DNA of 64,000 bases, taken from an uncultured Bacteroidota bacterium. GTDB lineage: Bacteria > Bacteroidota > Bacteroidia > Bacteroidales > P3. A program made the translations under genes and the position numbers. Numbering within the stretch: the stretch's first letter is position 1; every line of letters begins with the position of its first letter. The notes beneath the pieces are model-generated. The model did no database searches, was not told where the DNA came from, and saw nothing but the letters and a program-made list of their open reading frames with translations. The stretch spans positions 181,463-245,462 of the forward strand of contig CADAQX010000002.1 in NCBI GenBank assembly GCA_902790215.1, in the 5' to 3' direction. This document shows positions 14,817-23,373 of the stretch, piece after piece.

Positions 14817-16286
14817 ATGCCGTTTGATATTCATAGTTTTGCAGAATCATGCATCCGTGGGGAGTATGTGTTGGTGGTTGGCAGCGAGTGCGTACTGCGG
14901 AAAGACGAGGGCGATGCGCAGCTGAAAGCCTTCGGAGGCAACAGCGACCGCATGCTCTATAAGCTGACTGCCGCCCATCTCATAGACGACGAGGAGGATG
15001 TCAACGAGAAGTTCAGGCAGTACACCGATTTCGAACCCTTGGGTCGCAAGCTGCAGTCCGCATCCCTACATGAGGCAGTGGAATGGGTATTCAAAAACCG
15101 TTTCTTCGGTAACCAACCCCTAACTACCGACCTTGCCGAGCCCACGTTGCGCGACCTCATTGCCACCCGCTGTTTCCGTGTGGTGCTCACCACCACTATT
15201 GACCCCTATGTGCTTTGGCTAATGGAGGATGTGTGGGGCAAGGGCAATGTGCGGGTCTGCAACATCTGTGACACCGAGAGCCGCGGTCCTTCTTTGGGCG
15301 ACTATGAGTATAACGAGTTCCACGACGTTCCGCCCACCCTCTATTATGCCTTCGGCACTATCCACCCCGGCAACACCTCCCAATCCCTCTACCATCTTAC
15401 CGACGACGACGCGCTCCGCATCATCGTAGAACTCTATAAGCAATCTCACGAAGAGCGCAGCAACATGAACGAACTCACCAACTACATCACTCCGATGGGG
15501 CGTGGCACTCAGCGCCCCGAGCCGCGGCAGCTTCTCTGTGTGGGCTGCGACTTCGACAACTGGCTATTCCGGTTCTTTATGTATGTCCTCTGTGGAGAAA
15601 ATATGACCAGCCATGAGAGCGAAGGAGGCGTGGTGGCGATGACCTGGAACGAGAACACAAAGTTGAAGGACTATTTGGAAAAGAGAAAAGTTCACACTGA
15701 ACCTGACTCGCGGGCATTCATGTGCAAACTGGTCGATACAATTAACGATAAGTACCCGCTATGTCAGGATGGAGACATCTTCATCTCCTATGCCCATGAA
15801 GACTGGGTGGAGGCCAGCCAACTCTACCAACTGCTTAAGGATAAGGAATACAACGTGTGGATTGACGATGCACGGCTAGGACATGACGGAAAAGGCACCG
15901 ACTTCAACAACCGAATTCGTAATGCCATCAACCAGTGCAATGTCTTCATCCCCATCCTATCCGACCAAACGCGGCATGACCTCGAGACGCTGTCCTGCAA
16001 GGTGGCCGACATCGATTTTTCCAAGCCACAAGACCAATGGCCCCAAGGTGCCCATTACTATATGAAAGAATGGAGCTATGCGCAGGAATGCAATGATAAA
16101 GGCCGCTCTTTTGTGGTGATTCCCTTCACTATCGGTGGCTATAATTGCAATACCGACTACCATTTAAAAATGCTCCCTGTCATCTTCGGCGCCACCCAGT
16201 TCTCTGCCAACGACCGAGACTGTATGAGCAGGATAATGAAAGAGATTGAAGGCGTACATGAACGAAACAACACAAGGCAACAATGA
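14817..16286 (+). CDS. SIR2-like + TIR two-domain protein (putative immune effector)
   Basis: A 489-residue soluble protein with two predicted NAD-processing domains. Residues 1-260 resemble the bacterial SIR2_2 family: YVLVVGSECVL (18-27), LTTTIDPYVL (124-133, aligning with the TxNxD motif), AFGTIHPGN with candidate His183, the YHLTDDD block (192-198) and LLCVGCDFDNWLFRFFM (239-255). Residues 318-475 form a TIR domain: GDIFISYAHEDW, then YNVWIDDARLG, then RIRNAINQCNVFIPILSDQT, with candidate catalytic Glu418 in YYMKEWSYA. In known bacterial immune systems such domains deplete NAD+ when triggered. Its stop codon overlaps the start of the STAND/WD40 gene (ATGA), so the two are made together. 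The defence role is inferred. Confidence 0.85.
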   Translation: MPFDIHSFAESCIRGEYVLVVGSECVLRKDEGDAQLKAFGGNSDRMLYKLTAAHLIDDEEDVNEKFRQYTDFEPLGRKLQSASLHEAVEWVFKNRFFGNQPLTTDLAEPTLRDLIATRCFRVVLTTTIDPYVLWLMEDVWGKGNVRVCNICDTESRGPSLGDYEYNEFHDVPPTLYYAFGTIHPGNTSQSLYHLTDDDALRIIVELYKQSHEERSNMNELTNYITPMGRGTQRPEPRQLLCVGCDFDNWLFRFFMYVLCGENMTSHESEGGVVAMTWNENTKLKDYLEKRKVHTEPDSRAFMCKLVDTINDKYPLCQDGDIFISYAHEDWVEASQLYQLLKDKEYNVWIDDARLGHDGKGTDFNNRIRNAINQCNVFIPILSDQTRHDLETLSCKVADIDFSKPQDQWPQGAHYYMKEWSYAQECNDKGRSFVVIPFTIGGYNCNTDYHLKMLPVIFGATQFSANDRDCMSRIMKEIEGVHERNNTRQQ

Positions 16287-19200
16287 GCATACACAACCCG
16301 TGGCGCGGGCTCTCCTCGTACGAGGACCCCGCCGTGAGCAAACAAGAATACCTCTTCTGTGGCCGCGACCGCGAGAGTGAGGAGCTCTTCCGCGAGATTG
16401 ACCACAACCCCGTCGTAACCCTCTATGGCCGCTCTGGCCTGGGAAAGACCTCGTTGCTCAATGCGGGCGTGTTCCCCCTGCTGCGTACCTATGGCTATCG
16501 TCCTGTGCCTGTCCGCTTTGGCACCGACACTGGACAGCAGGACTTGGCTGAGGCGATGCTTGCCACCATACAGAACCATTGCGCTGCCCATTGCCGCCTG
16601 TCTGGGGAGAATCTGAACCAGATTGCAGCCGAAGACCCAGTGGCTATGCTGTGGCACTACTTCCACACCACCACCTTCACTGACCCTGAGACCGCTGAGG
16701 AGGTCTATCCCGTGTTAGTCTTGGACCAGTTTGAGGAGACCATCATGTCCAACCGCGAGGCCGCCATACTGCTGCTCCGTCAAATGCAGGCACTCTTAGG
16801 CCGCAGCCGCCGCTTCCCTTCCGAGGCATATAATGCTGTGCTAAACTTCCGTTTCGTCATCGCGCTGAGGGAGGACTACCTCTATTGCCTCGAAGACTGT
16901 ATCACCGCCGGCGGCTGTTGGGACTTGCGCAACTGCCGCTACCGCCTGTTGCCAATCCGATATGGCGATGCCCGCGCCATCGTTCTGAAGCCGGGCAGAG
17001 ATGTGTTGAACCTCGCCGACAGCGAGCGCATCGCCGACACCATCCTTCACCAGTCGCTTATCAACCCTGACCGGTTGCGTAAAGGAAACCCCGACGATGC
17101 CGAGATCAACCCGCAGCTGGTCTCGCTGCTTTGCTCCCAGCTCTACGACAATGCCTACCCCATCGGGGAAGTCCACGGCCCCCATCGTATCACGGCTGTC
17201 TTGCTGGAACAGGAAAAGGACACTACCCTGAAGGACTTCTACCTCAATACTATACGCAAGACAGGGTTGGACGCACAGCAGCAGCACCAGCTCGAAGAGC
17301 GTCTGGTCAGTGACGGGCGTCGGCAATCGGCGGGCTACAACCTCCTGGTCAGCCTTATCACAAAGGAAAAACTGGACCAACTGGTCCGTGTGGGACTGTT
17401 GCGCACCTACACCACCGCCACCAACCGTGAGCCGCAAGTCGAAATCATCCACGACCAGATAGCTGCGGCGGTGGAAGAGGCCAGGCAGGAATGGATCTTG
17501 GAGCAACAGAAGCGGGCACAAAAGCGGAAAGCTCGGCGGCTAGCTGGCCTCGTGGGTGCAGCCCTCTTGGTCATCCTCGGTTTGGTCGTAGTCATCCAGC
17601 GGATGCGTACTATACAGGAGCGTATGCTTACCAACCAGTCGCGCTATGTGGCGGAGAAGGCTTTGCAGCTGGTGGATGAAGGTGATTCCTATATGGCACG
17701 GCGGCTGCTCCTACATGTACTGAAAAACTGCCCCTATACGGTAGAGGCGGAATCGGCCTTGATAAAGGCCAGAAATCATGAAACGGCCGTACTCAGGGGG
17801 CATACAGGCTCTGTCTTATCTGTGGCGTTCAGTCCGGACGGCAGCCGGATAGTCTCTGGGTCGCATGACAATACCCTTATTCTCTGGGATACGAAGAGCG
17901 GCAAACCCAACGTCGAACCCATGAGGGGGCATACAGGCACGGTCTTCTCTGTGGCGTTCAGTCCGGACGGCAGCCGGATAGTCTCTGGGTCGGGTGACGG
18001 GACCCTTATTCTTTGGCATACGAGGAGCGGCAAGCCCCTCGGCGATCCCATGAGGGGGCATACAGACAAGGTCAGAGCTTTGGCGTTCAGTCCCAACGGC
18101 AGCTGGATAGTCTCTGGGTCAGACGACAAGACTCTTATCCTCTGGGATGCGGAGAACGGCAAGACCATCGGCGAACCCATGAAGGGGCATACAGGCGAGG
18201 TCAGAGCTGTGGCGTTTAGTCCCGACGGCAGCCGGATAGTCTCTGGGTCGCATGACAATACCCTTATTCTCTGGGATGCGAAGAACGGCAAGCAAATTGG
18301 CAAACCCCTGAGGGGGCATAGAAGCCCAGTCACCTCTGTGGCGTTCAGCCCCGACGGCAGCCGGATAGTCTCTGGGTCAGCTGATGGTACCCTTATCCTT
18401 TGGGATGCGGAGAGCGGCAAGCCCATCGGCGAACCCATGAGGGGGCATACATGGGGGGTCAGATCTGTGGCGTTCAGCCCCGACGGCAGTCGGATTGTCT
18501 CAGGTTCATGGGATGAGACCCTTATCCTCTGGGATGTGAAGAGTGGCAAGTCCATCGGCGAACCCATGAGGGGGCATACAGGCACTGTCAACGCTGTGGC
18601 GTTCAGTCCCGACGGCAACCAGATAGTCTCTGGGTCATGGGACAATACCCTTATCCTCTGGAATGTGGAGAGCGGCAAGCCCATCGGCAAACCCATGAGG
18701 GGGCATGAAAGTTCTGTCAACGCTGTGGCGTTCAACCCCGACGGCAGCCGGATAGTCTCTGGGTCGGACGACAAGACCCTTATCCTATGGGATGTGGAGA
18801 GCGGCAAGCCCATCGGTGAACCCATGAGGGGGCATACAAGGGTGGTCACTTCTGTGGCGTTCAGCCCAGACGGCGGCCGGATTGTATCTGGGTCAGATGA
18901 AGGAACCCTTATCCTCTGGGATGCGAAGAGCGGTAAGCCCATTGGCAAACTCATGATGGGGCATACATGGATGGTCAGTTCTGTGGCGTTCAGCCCCGAC
19001 GGCAGCCGGATAGTATCTGGGTCAAATGACAATACTCTTATTCTCTGGGATGCGGAGAACGGCAAGCCCATCGGCGAACCCATGAAGGGGCATACAGACG
19101 GAGTCACCTCTGTGGCGTTCAACCCCGACGGCAGCAGGATAGTCTCGGGGTCAGGGGATAACACCCTTATCCTCTGGGATGCGGAAAGCGGCAAGCCCAT

Positions 19201-19663
19201 CGGCGAACCTATGAGGAGACATATGGGATATGTCACCTCTGTGGCATTCAGCCCCGACGGCAGCCGGATAGTCTCTGGGTCAGCTGATGGTACCCTTATC
19301 CTTTGGGATGCGGAGAGCGGCAAGCCTATCGGCGAACCCATGAGGAAGCATATAGGATATGTCGCCTCTGTGGCATTCAGTCCCGACGGCAGCCGGATTG
19401 TCTCGGGGTCATGGGACAAAACCCTTATTCTTTGGGATGCGAAGAGTTGTAAGCCCATCGGTGAACCTATGAAAGGGCATTCAGACTATGTTTACGCTGT
19501 TGCGTTCAGCCCCGACGGCAGCCAGATTGTCTCGGGGTCAGGAGACGGGACCCTTATCCTCTGGGAAGTGCTAACATTGGAGCAGATGCTGAAAGAGACG
19601 GAGGAACGCTTTGGTGACTATCCTCTGACCGACGAGGAGAAGCGGCAGTACTATATCGAATAA
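16283..19663 (+). CDS. STAND-type NTPase with transmembrane segment and 14 WD40 repeats
   Basis: An 1126-residue protein. The N-terminus (NPWRGLSSYEDPAVSKQEYL, then FCGRDRE) and P-loop GRSGLGKTS (49-57), with Walker B VYPVLVLDQFEE (141-152), match the nSTAND1-like conflict-system NTPases. A very basic stretch (QKRAQKRKARR) precedes one membrane helix (LAGLVGAALLVILGLVVVIQ, about 420-439). Residues 506-1103 are 14 WD40 repeats of exactly 43 residues, enough for two seven-bladed propellers. The repeats are nearly identical except at a few positions. STAND proteins act as ligand-sensing switches, so the WD40 part is the likely sensor and the upstream SIR2-TIR protein the likely effector. Positive charges before the helix suggest the propellers may lie outside the cytoplasm. 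Confidence 0.88.
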   Translation: MSIHNPWRGLSSYEDPAVSKQEYLFCGRDRESEELFREIDHNPVVTLYGRSGLGKTSLLNAGVFPLLRTYGYRPVPVRFGTDTGQQDLAEAMLATIQNHCAAHCRLSGENLNQIAAEDPVAMLWHYFHTTTFTDPETAEEVYPVLVLDQFEETIMSNREAAILLLRQMQALLGRSRRFPSEAYNAVLNFRFVIALREDYLYCLEDCITAGGCWDLRNCRYRLLPIRYGDARAIVLKPGRDVLNLADSERIADTILHQSLINPDRLRKGNPDDAEINPQLVSLLCSQLYDNAYPIGEVHGPHRITAVLLEQEKDTTLKDFYLNTIRKTGLDAQQQHQLEERLVSDGRRQSAGYNLLVSLITKEKLDQLVRVGLLRTYTTATNREPQVEIIHDQIAAAVEEARQEWILEQQKRAQKRKARRLAGLVGAALLVILGLVVVIQRMRTIQERMLTNQSRYVAEKALQLVDEGDSYMARRLLLHVLKNCPYTVEAESALIKARNHETAVLRGHTGSVLSVAFSPDGSRIVSGSHDNTLILWDTKSGKPNVEPMRGHTGTVFSVAFSPDGSRIVSGSGDGTLILWHTRSGKPLGDPMRGHTDKVRALAFSPNGSWIVSGSDDKTLILWDAENGKTIGEPMKGHTGEVRAVAFSPDGSRIVSGSHDNTLILWDAKNGKQIGKPLRGHRSPVTSVAFSPDGSRIVSGSADGTLILWDAESGKPIGEPMRGHTWGVRSVAFSPDGSRIVSGSWDETLILWDVKSGKSIGEPMRGHTGTVNAVAFSPDGNQIVSGSWDNTLILWNVESGKPIGKPMRGHESSVNAVAFNPDGSRIVSGSDDKTLILWDVESGKPIGEPMRGHTRVVTSVAFSPDGGRIVSGSDEGTLILWDAKSGKPIGKLMMGHTWMVSSVAFSPDGSRIVSGSNDNTLILWDAENGKPIGEPMKGHTDGVTSVAFNPDGSRIVSGSGDNTLILWDAESGKPIGEPMRRHMGYVTSVAFSPDGSRIVSGSADGTLILWDAESGKPIGEPMRKHIGYVASVAFSPDGSRIVSGSWDKTLILWDAKSCKPIGEPMKGHSDYVYAVAFSPDGSQIVSGSGDGTLILWEVLTLEQMLKETEERFGDYPLTDEEKRQYYIE
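17798..19572 (+). repeat. tandem array of 14 near-identical 129-bp WD40 units
   Basis: Units start every 129 bases from 17798 to 19475, mostly beginning GGGGCATACA. The scaffold (VAFSPDGSRIVSGS, TLILWD, SGKPIGEPM) is almost invariant. Variation is concentrated at unit positions 3-5, 7-8, 23 and 25. This points to recent expansion or gene conversion with diversification of surface residues. Confidence 0.95.
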
Positions 19664-19683
19664 CCCTCAGCACGTTATCATGT

Positions 19684-19718
19684 AAAAAAACGGAGAGCAC
19701 CGCAACTGTGGTGCTCTC
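19684..19718 (-). terminator. intrinsic terminator of the crt-hbd operon
   Basis: A 9-bp stem (GAGAGCACC/GGTGCTCTC) is followed on the minus strand by a run of seven T. It lies between the convergent STAND gene and hbd. On the plus strand there is no T-run. Confidence 0.75.
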
Positions 19719-19753
19719 TCGTTGATAGGACATTATTAAGACGTTGAGCCTAA

Positions 19754-20590
19754 TCAATATTTGTAGAAGCCTTCGCCGGTTTTGCGGCCGAGGAGGCCGG
19801 CGCGGACCATCTTGCGGAGCAGGGGATGGGGACGGTATTTGGGGTCGCCGAATTCCTTGTAGAGAACCTCCATGATGGCCAGGTTCACATCGTTGCCGAT
19901 AAGGTCGGCCAATGCAAGGGGCCCCATAGGATGGTTGGCACCGAGCATCATGCACTTGTCGATGTCTTCGGCGGTGGCGATGCCGTCGGCCAGGATGCCT
20001 ACTGCCTCGTTAATCATGGGGATGAGGATGCGGTTGACCACGAAGCCGGGGGCCTCTTTCACCTCGACGGGCTGTTTGCCGATAGAGGTAGCCAGGTCGA
20101 TGACGCATTTGCACACTTCGTCGCTGGTGAGCTGTCCGCGGATTACCTCCACCAAAGCCATGCGGTCGGCGGGGTTGAAGAAGTGCATGCCGATGAACTG
20201 TGCGGGACGCTGGGTGCAAGCGGCAATTTCGGTGATGCTCAGTGAGGAGCTGTTGGTGGCGAAGATGGTCTCGGGCTTGCAGATCTTGTCCAGCTCTACA
20301 AACACGTCTTTCTTCAGCTGCATCTCCTCGACGGCGGCCTCGATGACGAGGTCGGCGTCGGCGAAGGTGGCATAGTCGGTGGTGGTGGTGATGTTGGCGA
20401 GCAGGGCGTCGACGGCCTCCTGGGTCATCTTGCCTTTCTCAACCAGTTTGGCATAGGATTTGGCGATGGAGCCCATGGCCTTGTCAATACTGGCCTGGGT
20501 TCTGCTCTTCATTACAATGGGCATTTTAGCGGCAAAGGCCTTGACGATGCCTTTTGCCATGGTGCCGGTTCCAATAACACAGATTTTCAT
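19754..20590 (-). CDS. hbd: 3-hydroxybutyryl-CoA dehydrogenase
   Basis: A 278-residue NAD(P)-dependent dehydrogenase. The Rossmann loop is [13 protein letters not shown]; the second glycine-rich position is Ala rather than the usual Gly. [31 protein letters not shown] and the catalytic His in [13 protein letters not shown] are all present. It interconverts acetoacetyl-CoA and 3-hydroxybutyryl-CoA. It follows the crotonase gene, giving two consecutive steps of butyrate or crotonyl-CoA metabolism. No thiolase or butyryl-CoA dehydrogenase lies in the window, so the direction and end product are inferred. Confidence 0.94.
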   Translation of the reverse strand: MKICVIGTGTMAKGIVKAFAAKMPIVMKSRTQASIDKAMGSIAKSYAKLVEKGKMTQEAVDALLANITTTTDYATFADADLVIEAAVEEMQLKKDVFVELDKICKPETIFATNSSSLSITEIAACTQRPAQFIGMHFFNPADRMALVEVIRGQLTSDEVCKCVIDLATSIGKQPVEVKEAPGFVVNRILIPMINEAVGILADGIATAEDIDKCMMLGANHPMGPLALADLIGNDVNLAIMEVLYKEFGDPKYRPHPLLRKMVRAGLLGRKTGEGFYKY

Positions 20591-20620
20591 GATTTAGGTG
20601 TTTTTATTGTTGTTAATTGT

Positions 20621-20675
20621 TTTCTGAATTATCTGAGTGTTCTGAGTATTCAGAATATTCTGAGTATTCTGATTG
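20621..20675 (+). repeat. family D short palindromic repeat, copy 2
   Basis: TTTCTGAATTATCTGAGTGT then TCTGAGTATTCAGAATATTC fills the crt-hbd gap; same unit type as at 7651-7707. Confidence 0.7.
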
Positions 20676-20681
20676 TTTCTG

Positions 20682-21458
20682 TTATTTTCCTTGGAAGACG
20701 TACTTTTCCTTGTTCAGGAAGGCTTTCATGCCGTTCTTCTGGTCTTCGGTGGCGAAGCAGTTGCCGAAAGCTCTGCTCTCGTTCACGATGGCATCGTCCA
20801 CGGGCATGTCGTATTCGGCATTGATGCACTGCTTGGCTGCCCTGACGGCTAACGGTGCGTTGGCGGCTATCTGGTTGGCAAGTTCCAGGGCTTTGTCCAT
20901 CAGCTCGGCCTGCGGCACCACGGCGTTCACCAGTCCAATGCGCAGGGCTTCGTCGGCCTTGATGGGTTTACCTGTATAGATGAGTTGCTTGGCTATGCCC
21001 ATGCCCACCAGGCGGGCAAGGCGCACCGTGCCACTGAAGCCGGGGATAATGCCAAGGCCTACCTCCGGTTGCCCGAACTTGGCATTCTCGGAGCAGATGC
21101 GTATGTCGCATGCCATAGCCAGCTCGCATCCACCTCCCAGTGCAAAGCCGTTCACTGCAGCGATGACGGGAACGGGCAGAGTCTCGATTTTGCGGAACAC
21201 GCCTGCGCCGCGCATGCCGAAGGTCTGCCCCTGTGGCACGTTGAGGGTGGCCATCTCACTAATGTCCGCGCCTGCCACAAACGACTTCTCCCCGTCGCCT
21301 GTCACAATCAGGCAGCGGTATTTGTTGCAGTCGAAACCGCTGAGGAAACTGTCCATTTCAGCCAGTATGGCACTGTTGAGGGCGTTGAGCGATTTGGGAG
21401 CCGAGATAGTGAGCACTACCACGGATTCTTTCTCTTCTATTTTAATATAGTTGTACAT
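20682..21458 (-). CDS. crt: enoyl-CoA hydratase/crotonase
   Basis: A 258-residue member of the crotonase family. It has the oxyanion-hole segments SFVAGADISEM (residues about 62-72) and AVNGFALGGGCELAMACDI (about 100-118), with catalytic Glu residues at GGGCE and in the QPEVGLGIIPGF block. It hydrates crotonyl-CoA to 3-hydroxybutyryl-CoA. It is the first gene of a two-gene operon with hbd, driven from a -7 box at 21488-21497. A broader enoyl-CoA hydratase specificity cannot be excluded. Confidence 0.93.
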   Translation of the reverse strand: MYNYIKIEEKESVVVLTISAPKSLNALNSAILAEMDSFLSGFDCNKYRCLIVTGDGEKSFVAGADISEMATLNVPQGQTFGMRGAGVFRKIETLPVPVIAAVNGFALGGGCELAMACDIRICSENAKFGQPEVGLGIIPGFSGTVRLARLVGMGIAKQLIYTGKPIKADEALRIGLVNAVVPQAELMDKALELANQIAANAPLAVRAAKQCINAEYDMPVDDAIVNESRAFGNCFATEDQKNGMKAFLNKEKYVFQGK

Positions 21459-21487
21459 AGGGTGCTTTGTTTGTTATAATTTGAGTT

Positions 21488-21497
21488 TGCAAATATA
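21488..21497 (-). promoter_or_regulatory. -7 box for crt-hbd
   Basis: Reads TATATTTGCA on the minus strand, 30 bases before the crt ATG. Confidence 0.7.
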
Positions 21498-21537
21498 CAC
21501 TTTTTTTGCGGAATAGTGAGAAAAAAGTTGCACTTTC

Positions 21538-21569
21538 TTGCTAATTCAATAAATCTTCGTATCTTTGCA
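21538..21569 (+). promoter_or_regulatory. promoter for the hydrogenase-regulator/hydG operon
   Basis: TTG at 21538-21540, then 19 bases, then TATCTTTGCA at 21560-21569. It diverges from the crt promoter about 60 bases away. Confidence 0.75.
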
Positions 21570-21617
21570 GCACATTTGAATTAACAATATTCGTCTAACC
21601 CAAAAGCCTAACACCTG

Positions 21618-21863
21618 ATGGAGAAGAGAATAGGAACAATAACTGTGCTCATACTCGACCGTTCCCGATCGACGGAAATCAACCAACTTATTTCCGAATT
21701 TTCCGATATTATCCTGTGCCGTCAGGGGTTGCCTTTTCATGAGCGGCCTGTGGCTGTCATCTCTCTCATTGTGGAGGGCACACCCGACCGCATCAACGCC
21801 CTTACTGGCCGTCTGGGACGGCTTGCCGGCGTTGACTCAAAGGCTGTATTGACAAAACAATAA
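21618..21863 (+). CDS. TM1266-family putative iron-only hydrogenase system regulator
   Basis: An 81-residue ACT/NikR-C-like small protein. The pattern GTITVLILDRSRSTEINQLI, then RQGLPFHERPVAVISLIVEG and LTGRLGRLAGVDSKAV is that of the TM1266 family, repeatedly found next to [FeFe]-hydrogenase maturation genes. It ends 12 bases before hydG. The family is thought to be regulatory, but the ligand is unknown. Confidence 0.85.
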   Translation: MEKRIGTITVLILDRSRSTEINQLISEFSDIILCRQGLPFHERPVAVISLIVEGTPDRINALTGRLGRLAGVDSKAVLTKQ

Positions 21864-21875
21864 ATCCTAAATACC

Positions 21876-23306
21876 ATGAGACATCAAAATTTCATCGACC
21901 GCGACAAGCTGTACGGCATGCTCGACAACAACGCACCGACAGAGTCGCAACTCAACGACATCCTCAACAAGGCACGCAAGCTCAAAGGCCTCAACCTCGA
22001 CGATGTGGCCAAGCTCCTCTGTGTCGAGGACGAAGCCGACATACAAAAGATTCTCGACACCGCCGAGTACTGCAAGGACGAAATCTATGGCCGCCGCCTC
22101 GTGCTCTTTGCACCCATCTACACCGGCAACGCCTGTGTGAACAACTGCGTCTATTGCGGTTTCCGCCGCGACAACAAGGCACTGAAACGTAAGGTCCTCA
22201 CCCTTGACGAGATTGAGACCGAGACCCTCCACCTGCTGCGCATGGGTCACAAGCGCGCACTCCTCATCTGCGGCGAAAGCCCGCGCAACGATGCCAACTA
22301 CATGGTTGAGGCCATCCGCCGCTGCTATGCCGCCAAGGACGAGAAAGGCAGCACCATCCGCCGTATCAATGTCGAGTTGGCTCCCATGAGCGTGGAAGAC
22401 TACGCCAAGCTCAAGGCCGAGCGCATCGGTACCTACGTCTGCTTCCAGGAGACCTACGACCCCATCGAGTACGCCAAGTTCCATCCCGCAGGCACCCCCA
22501 AGGCCGACTATCTCTACCGTCTCACCTGCATGGACCGCGCCCAAGAGGGCGGCATCAACGATGTGGGCATCGGTGTTCTCTTCGGTCTTGTCGATTACCG
22601 TTTCGAGATTCTCGCCCTGATGGAGCATGCTCGCCATCTGGAAGAAGACTATGGCTGCGGCCCCCACACCGTCAGCTTCCCCCGCATCGAGCCCGCCGAA
22701 GGCACTCCCTTCAGCCTGCCGGAGAACATCCCGCACCCTGTCAGCGACAAGGATTTTATGAAGATTATCGCCATCATCCGCATCGCCATGCCCTACACCG
22801 GCATCATTATCTCCACCCGTGAGCGGCCCGAGATGCGCGACAAACTGGTGAAATACGGCGTCAGCCAAATCAGTGCCGCCTCCGAGACCAACCCCGGCGG
22901 CTATGATGAGGAGGGCGACAACACGGCTGCCAAGCCCTACGAGAAGACCGGCAACACCGGCGCCCAGTTCACCCTCGGCGACCACCGCTCCCTCGACGAG
23001 GTCATCAGCATGATGATTGACGGCGGCTACATCCCCAGCTTCTGCACCGGCTGCTACCGCAAAGGCCGTGTGGGTGCCGACTTCATGGATCTTGCCAAGC
23101 CCGGCCTCATCAAGGAGTTCTGTAAGCCCAACGCCATGTTCACCTTCCGCGAATACCTAGAGGACTATGCTAGCCCCGCCACCAAGGAAAAAGGCCTGCG
23201 CCTGCTCAAGGAACTCACGCAAACCTTCAGCAAAGAAGACCTCAAGAAACGCGTCGAGGGCAACCTCTGCAAGATAGGCGAAGGCGAGCGCGACCTCTAC
23301 TTCTAA
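21876..23306 (+). CDS. hydG: [FeFe] hydrogenase H-cluster maturase HydG
   Basis: A 476-residue radical SAM tyrosine lyase. It splits tyrosine to p-cresol and dehydroglycine, which yields the CO and CN- ligands of the H-cluster. The radical SAM motif CVNNCVYC (CX3CX2C) follows FAPIYTGNA near residue 84. Family motifs LLICGESPR and FQETYDP follow. The C-terminal auxiliary cluster cysteines appear in FCTGCYRKGR. ThiH is related, but the partner gene and the C-terminal CxxC region support HydG. HydE, HydF and hydrogenase genes are not in this window. Confidence 0.95.
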   Translation: MRHQNFIDRDKLYGMLDNNAPTESQLNDILNKARKLKGLNLDDVAKLLCVEDEADIQKILDTAEYCKDEIYGRRLVLFAPIYTGNACVNNCVYCGFRRDNKALKRKVLTLDEIETETLHLLRMGHKRALLICGESPRNDANYMVEAIRRCYAAKDEKGSTIRRINVELAPMSVEDYAKLKAERIGTYVCFQETYDPIEYAKFHPAGTPKADYLYRLTCMDRAQEGGINDVGIGVLFGLVDYRFEILALMEHARHLEEDYGCGPHTVSFPRIEPAEGTPFSLPENIPHPVSDKDFMKIIAIIRIAMPYTGIIISTRERPEMRDKLVKYGVSQISAASETNPGGYDEEGDNTAAKPYEKTGNTGAQFTLGDHRSLDEVISMMIDGGYIPSFCTGCYRKGRVGADFMDLAKPGLIKEFCKPNAMFTFREYLEDYASPATKEKGLRLLKELTQTFSKEDLKKRVEGNLCKIGEGERDLYF

Positions 23307-23343
23307 TGATCACGTAGAAATAACAGTATTTCCTAAAAGAAGC

Positions 23344-23373
23344 AGCCTCGGAGAGTTTCCGAGGCTGTTTCTC
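23344..23373. terminator. bidirectional terminator between hydG and the HerA-like gene
   Basis: The stem AGCCTCGGA...TTCCGAGGCT has T-rich sequence on both sides (TGTTTCTC on plus; GCTTCTTTT on minus) between convergent genes. Confidence 0.75.

Noticed and set aside
17776-19458. A 560-codon minus-strand open frame opposite the WD40 array
   Set aside because: It stays open only because the 129-base repeat period is a multiple of three and the repeats are nearly identical; the translation is a repetitive shadow and the sense frame has clear WD40 motifs.
20617-20979. A plus-strand frame beginning with a Ser/Glu/Tyr repeat before crt
   Set aside because: It is family D repeat sequence read in frame and then antisense to crt.
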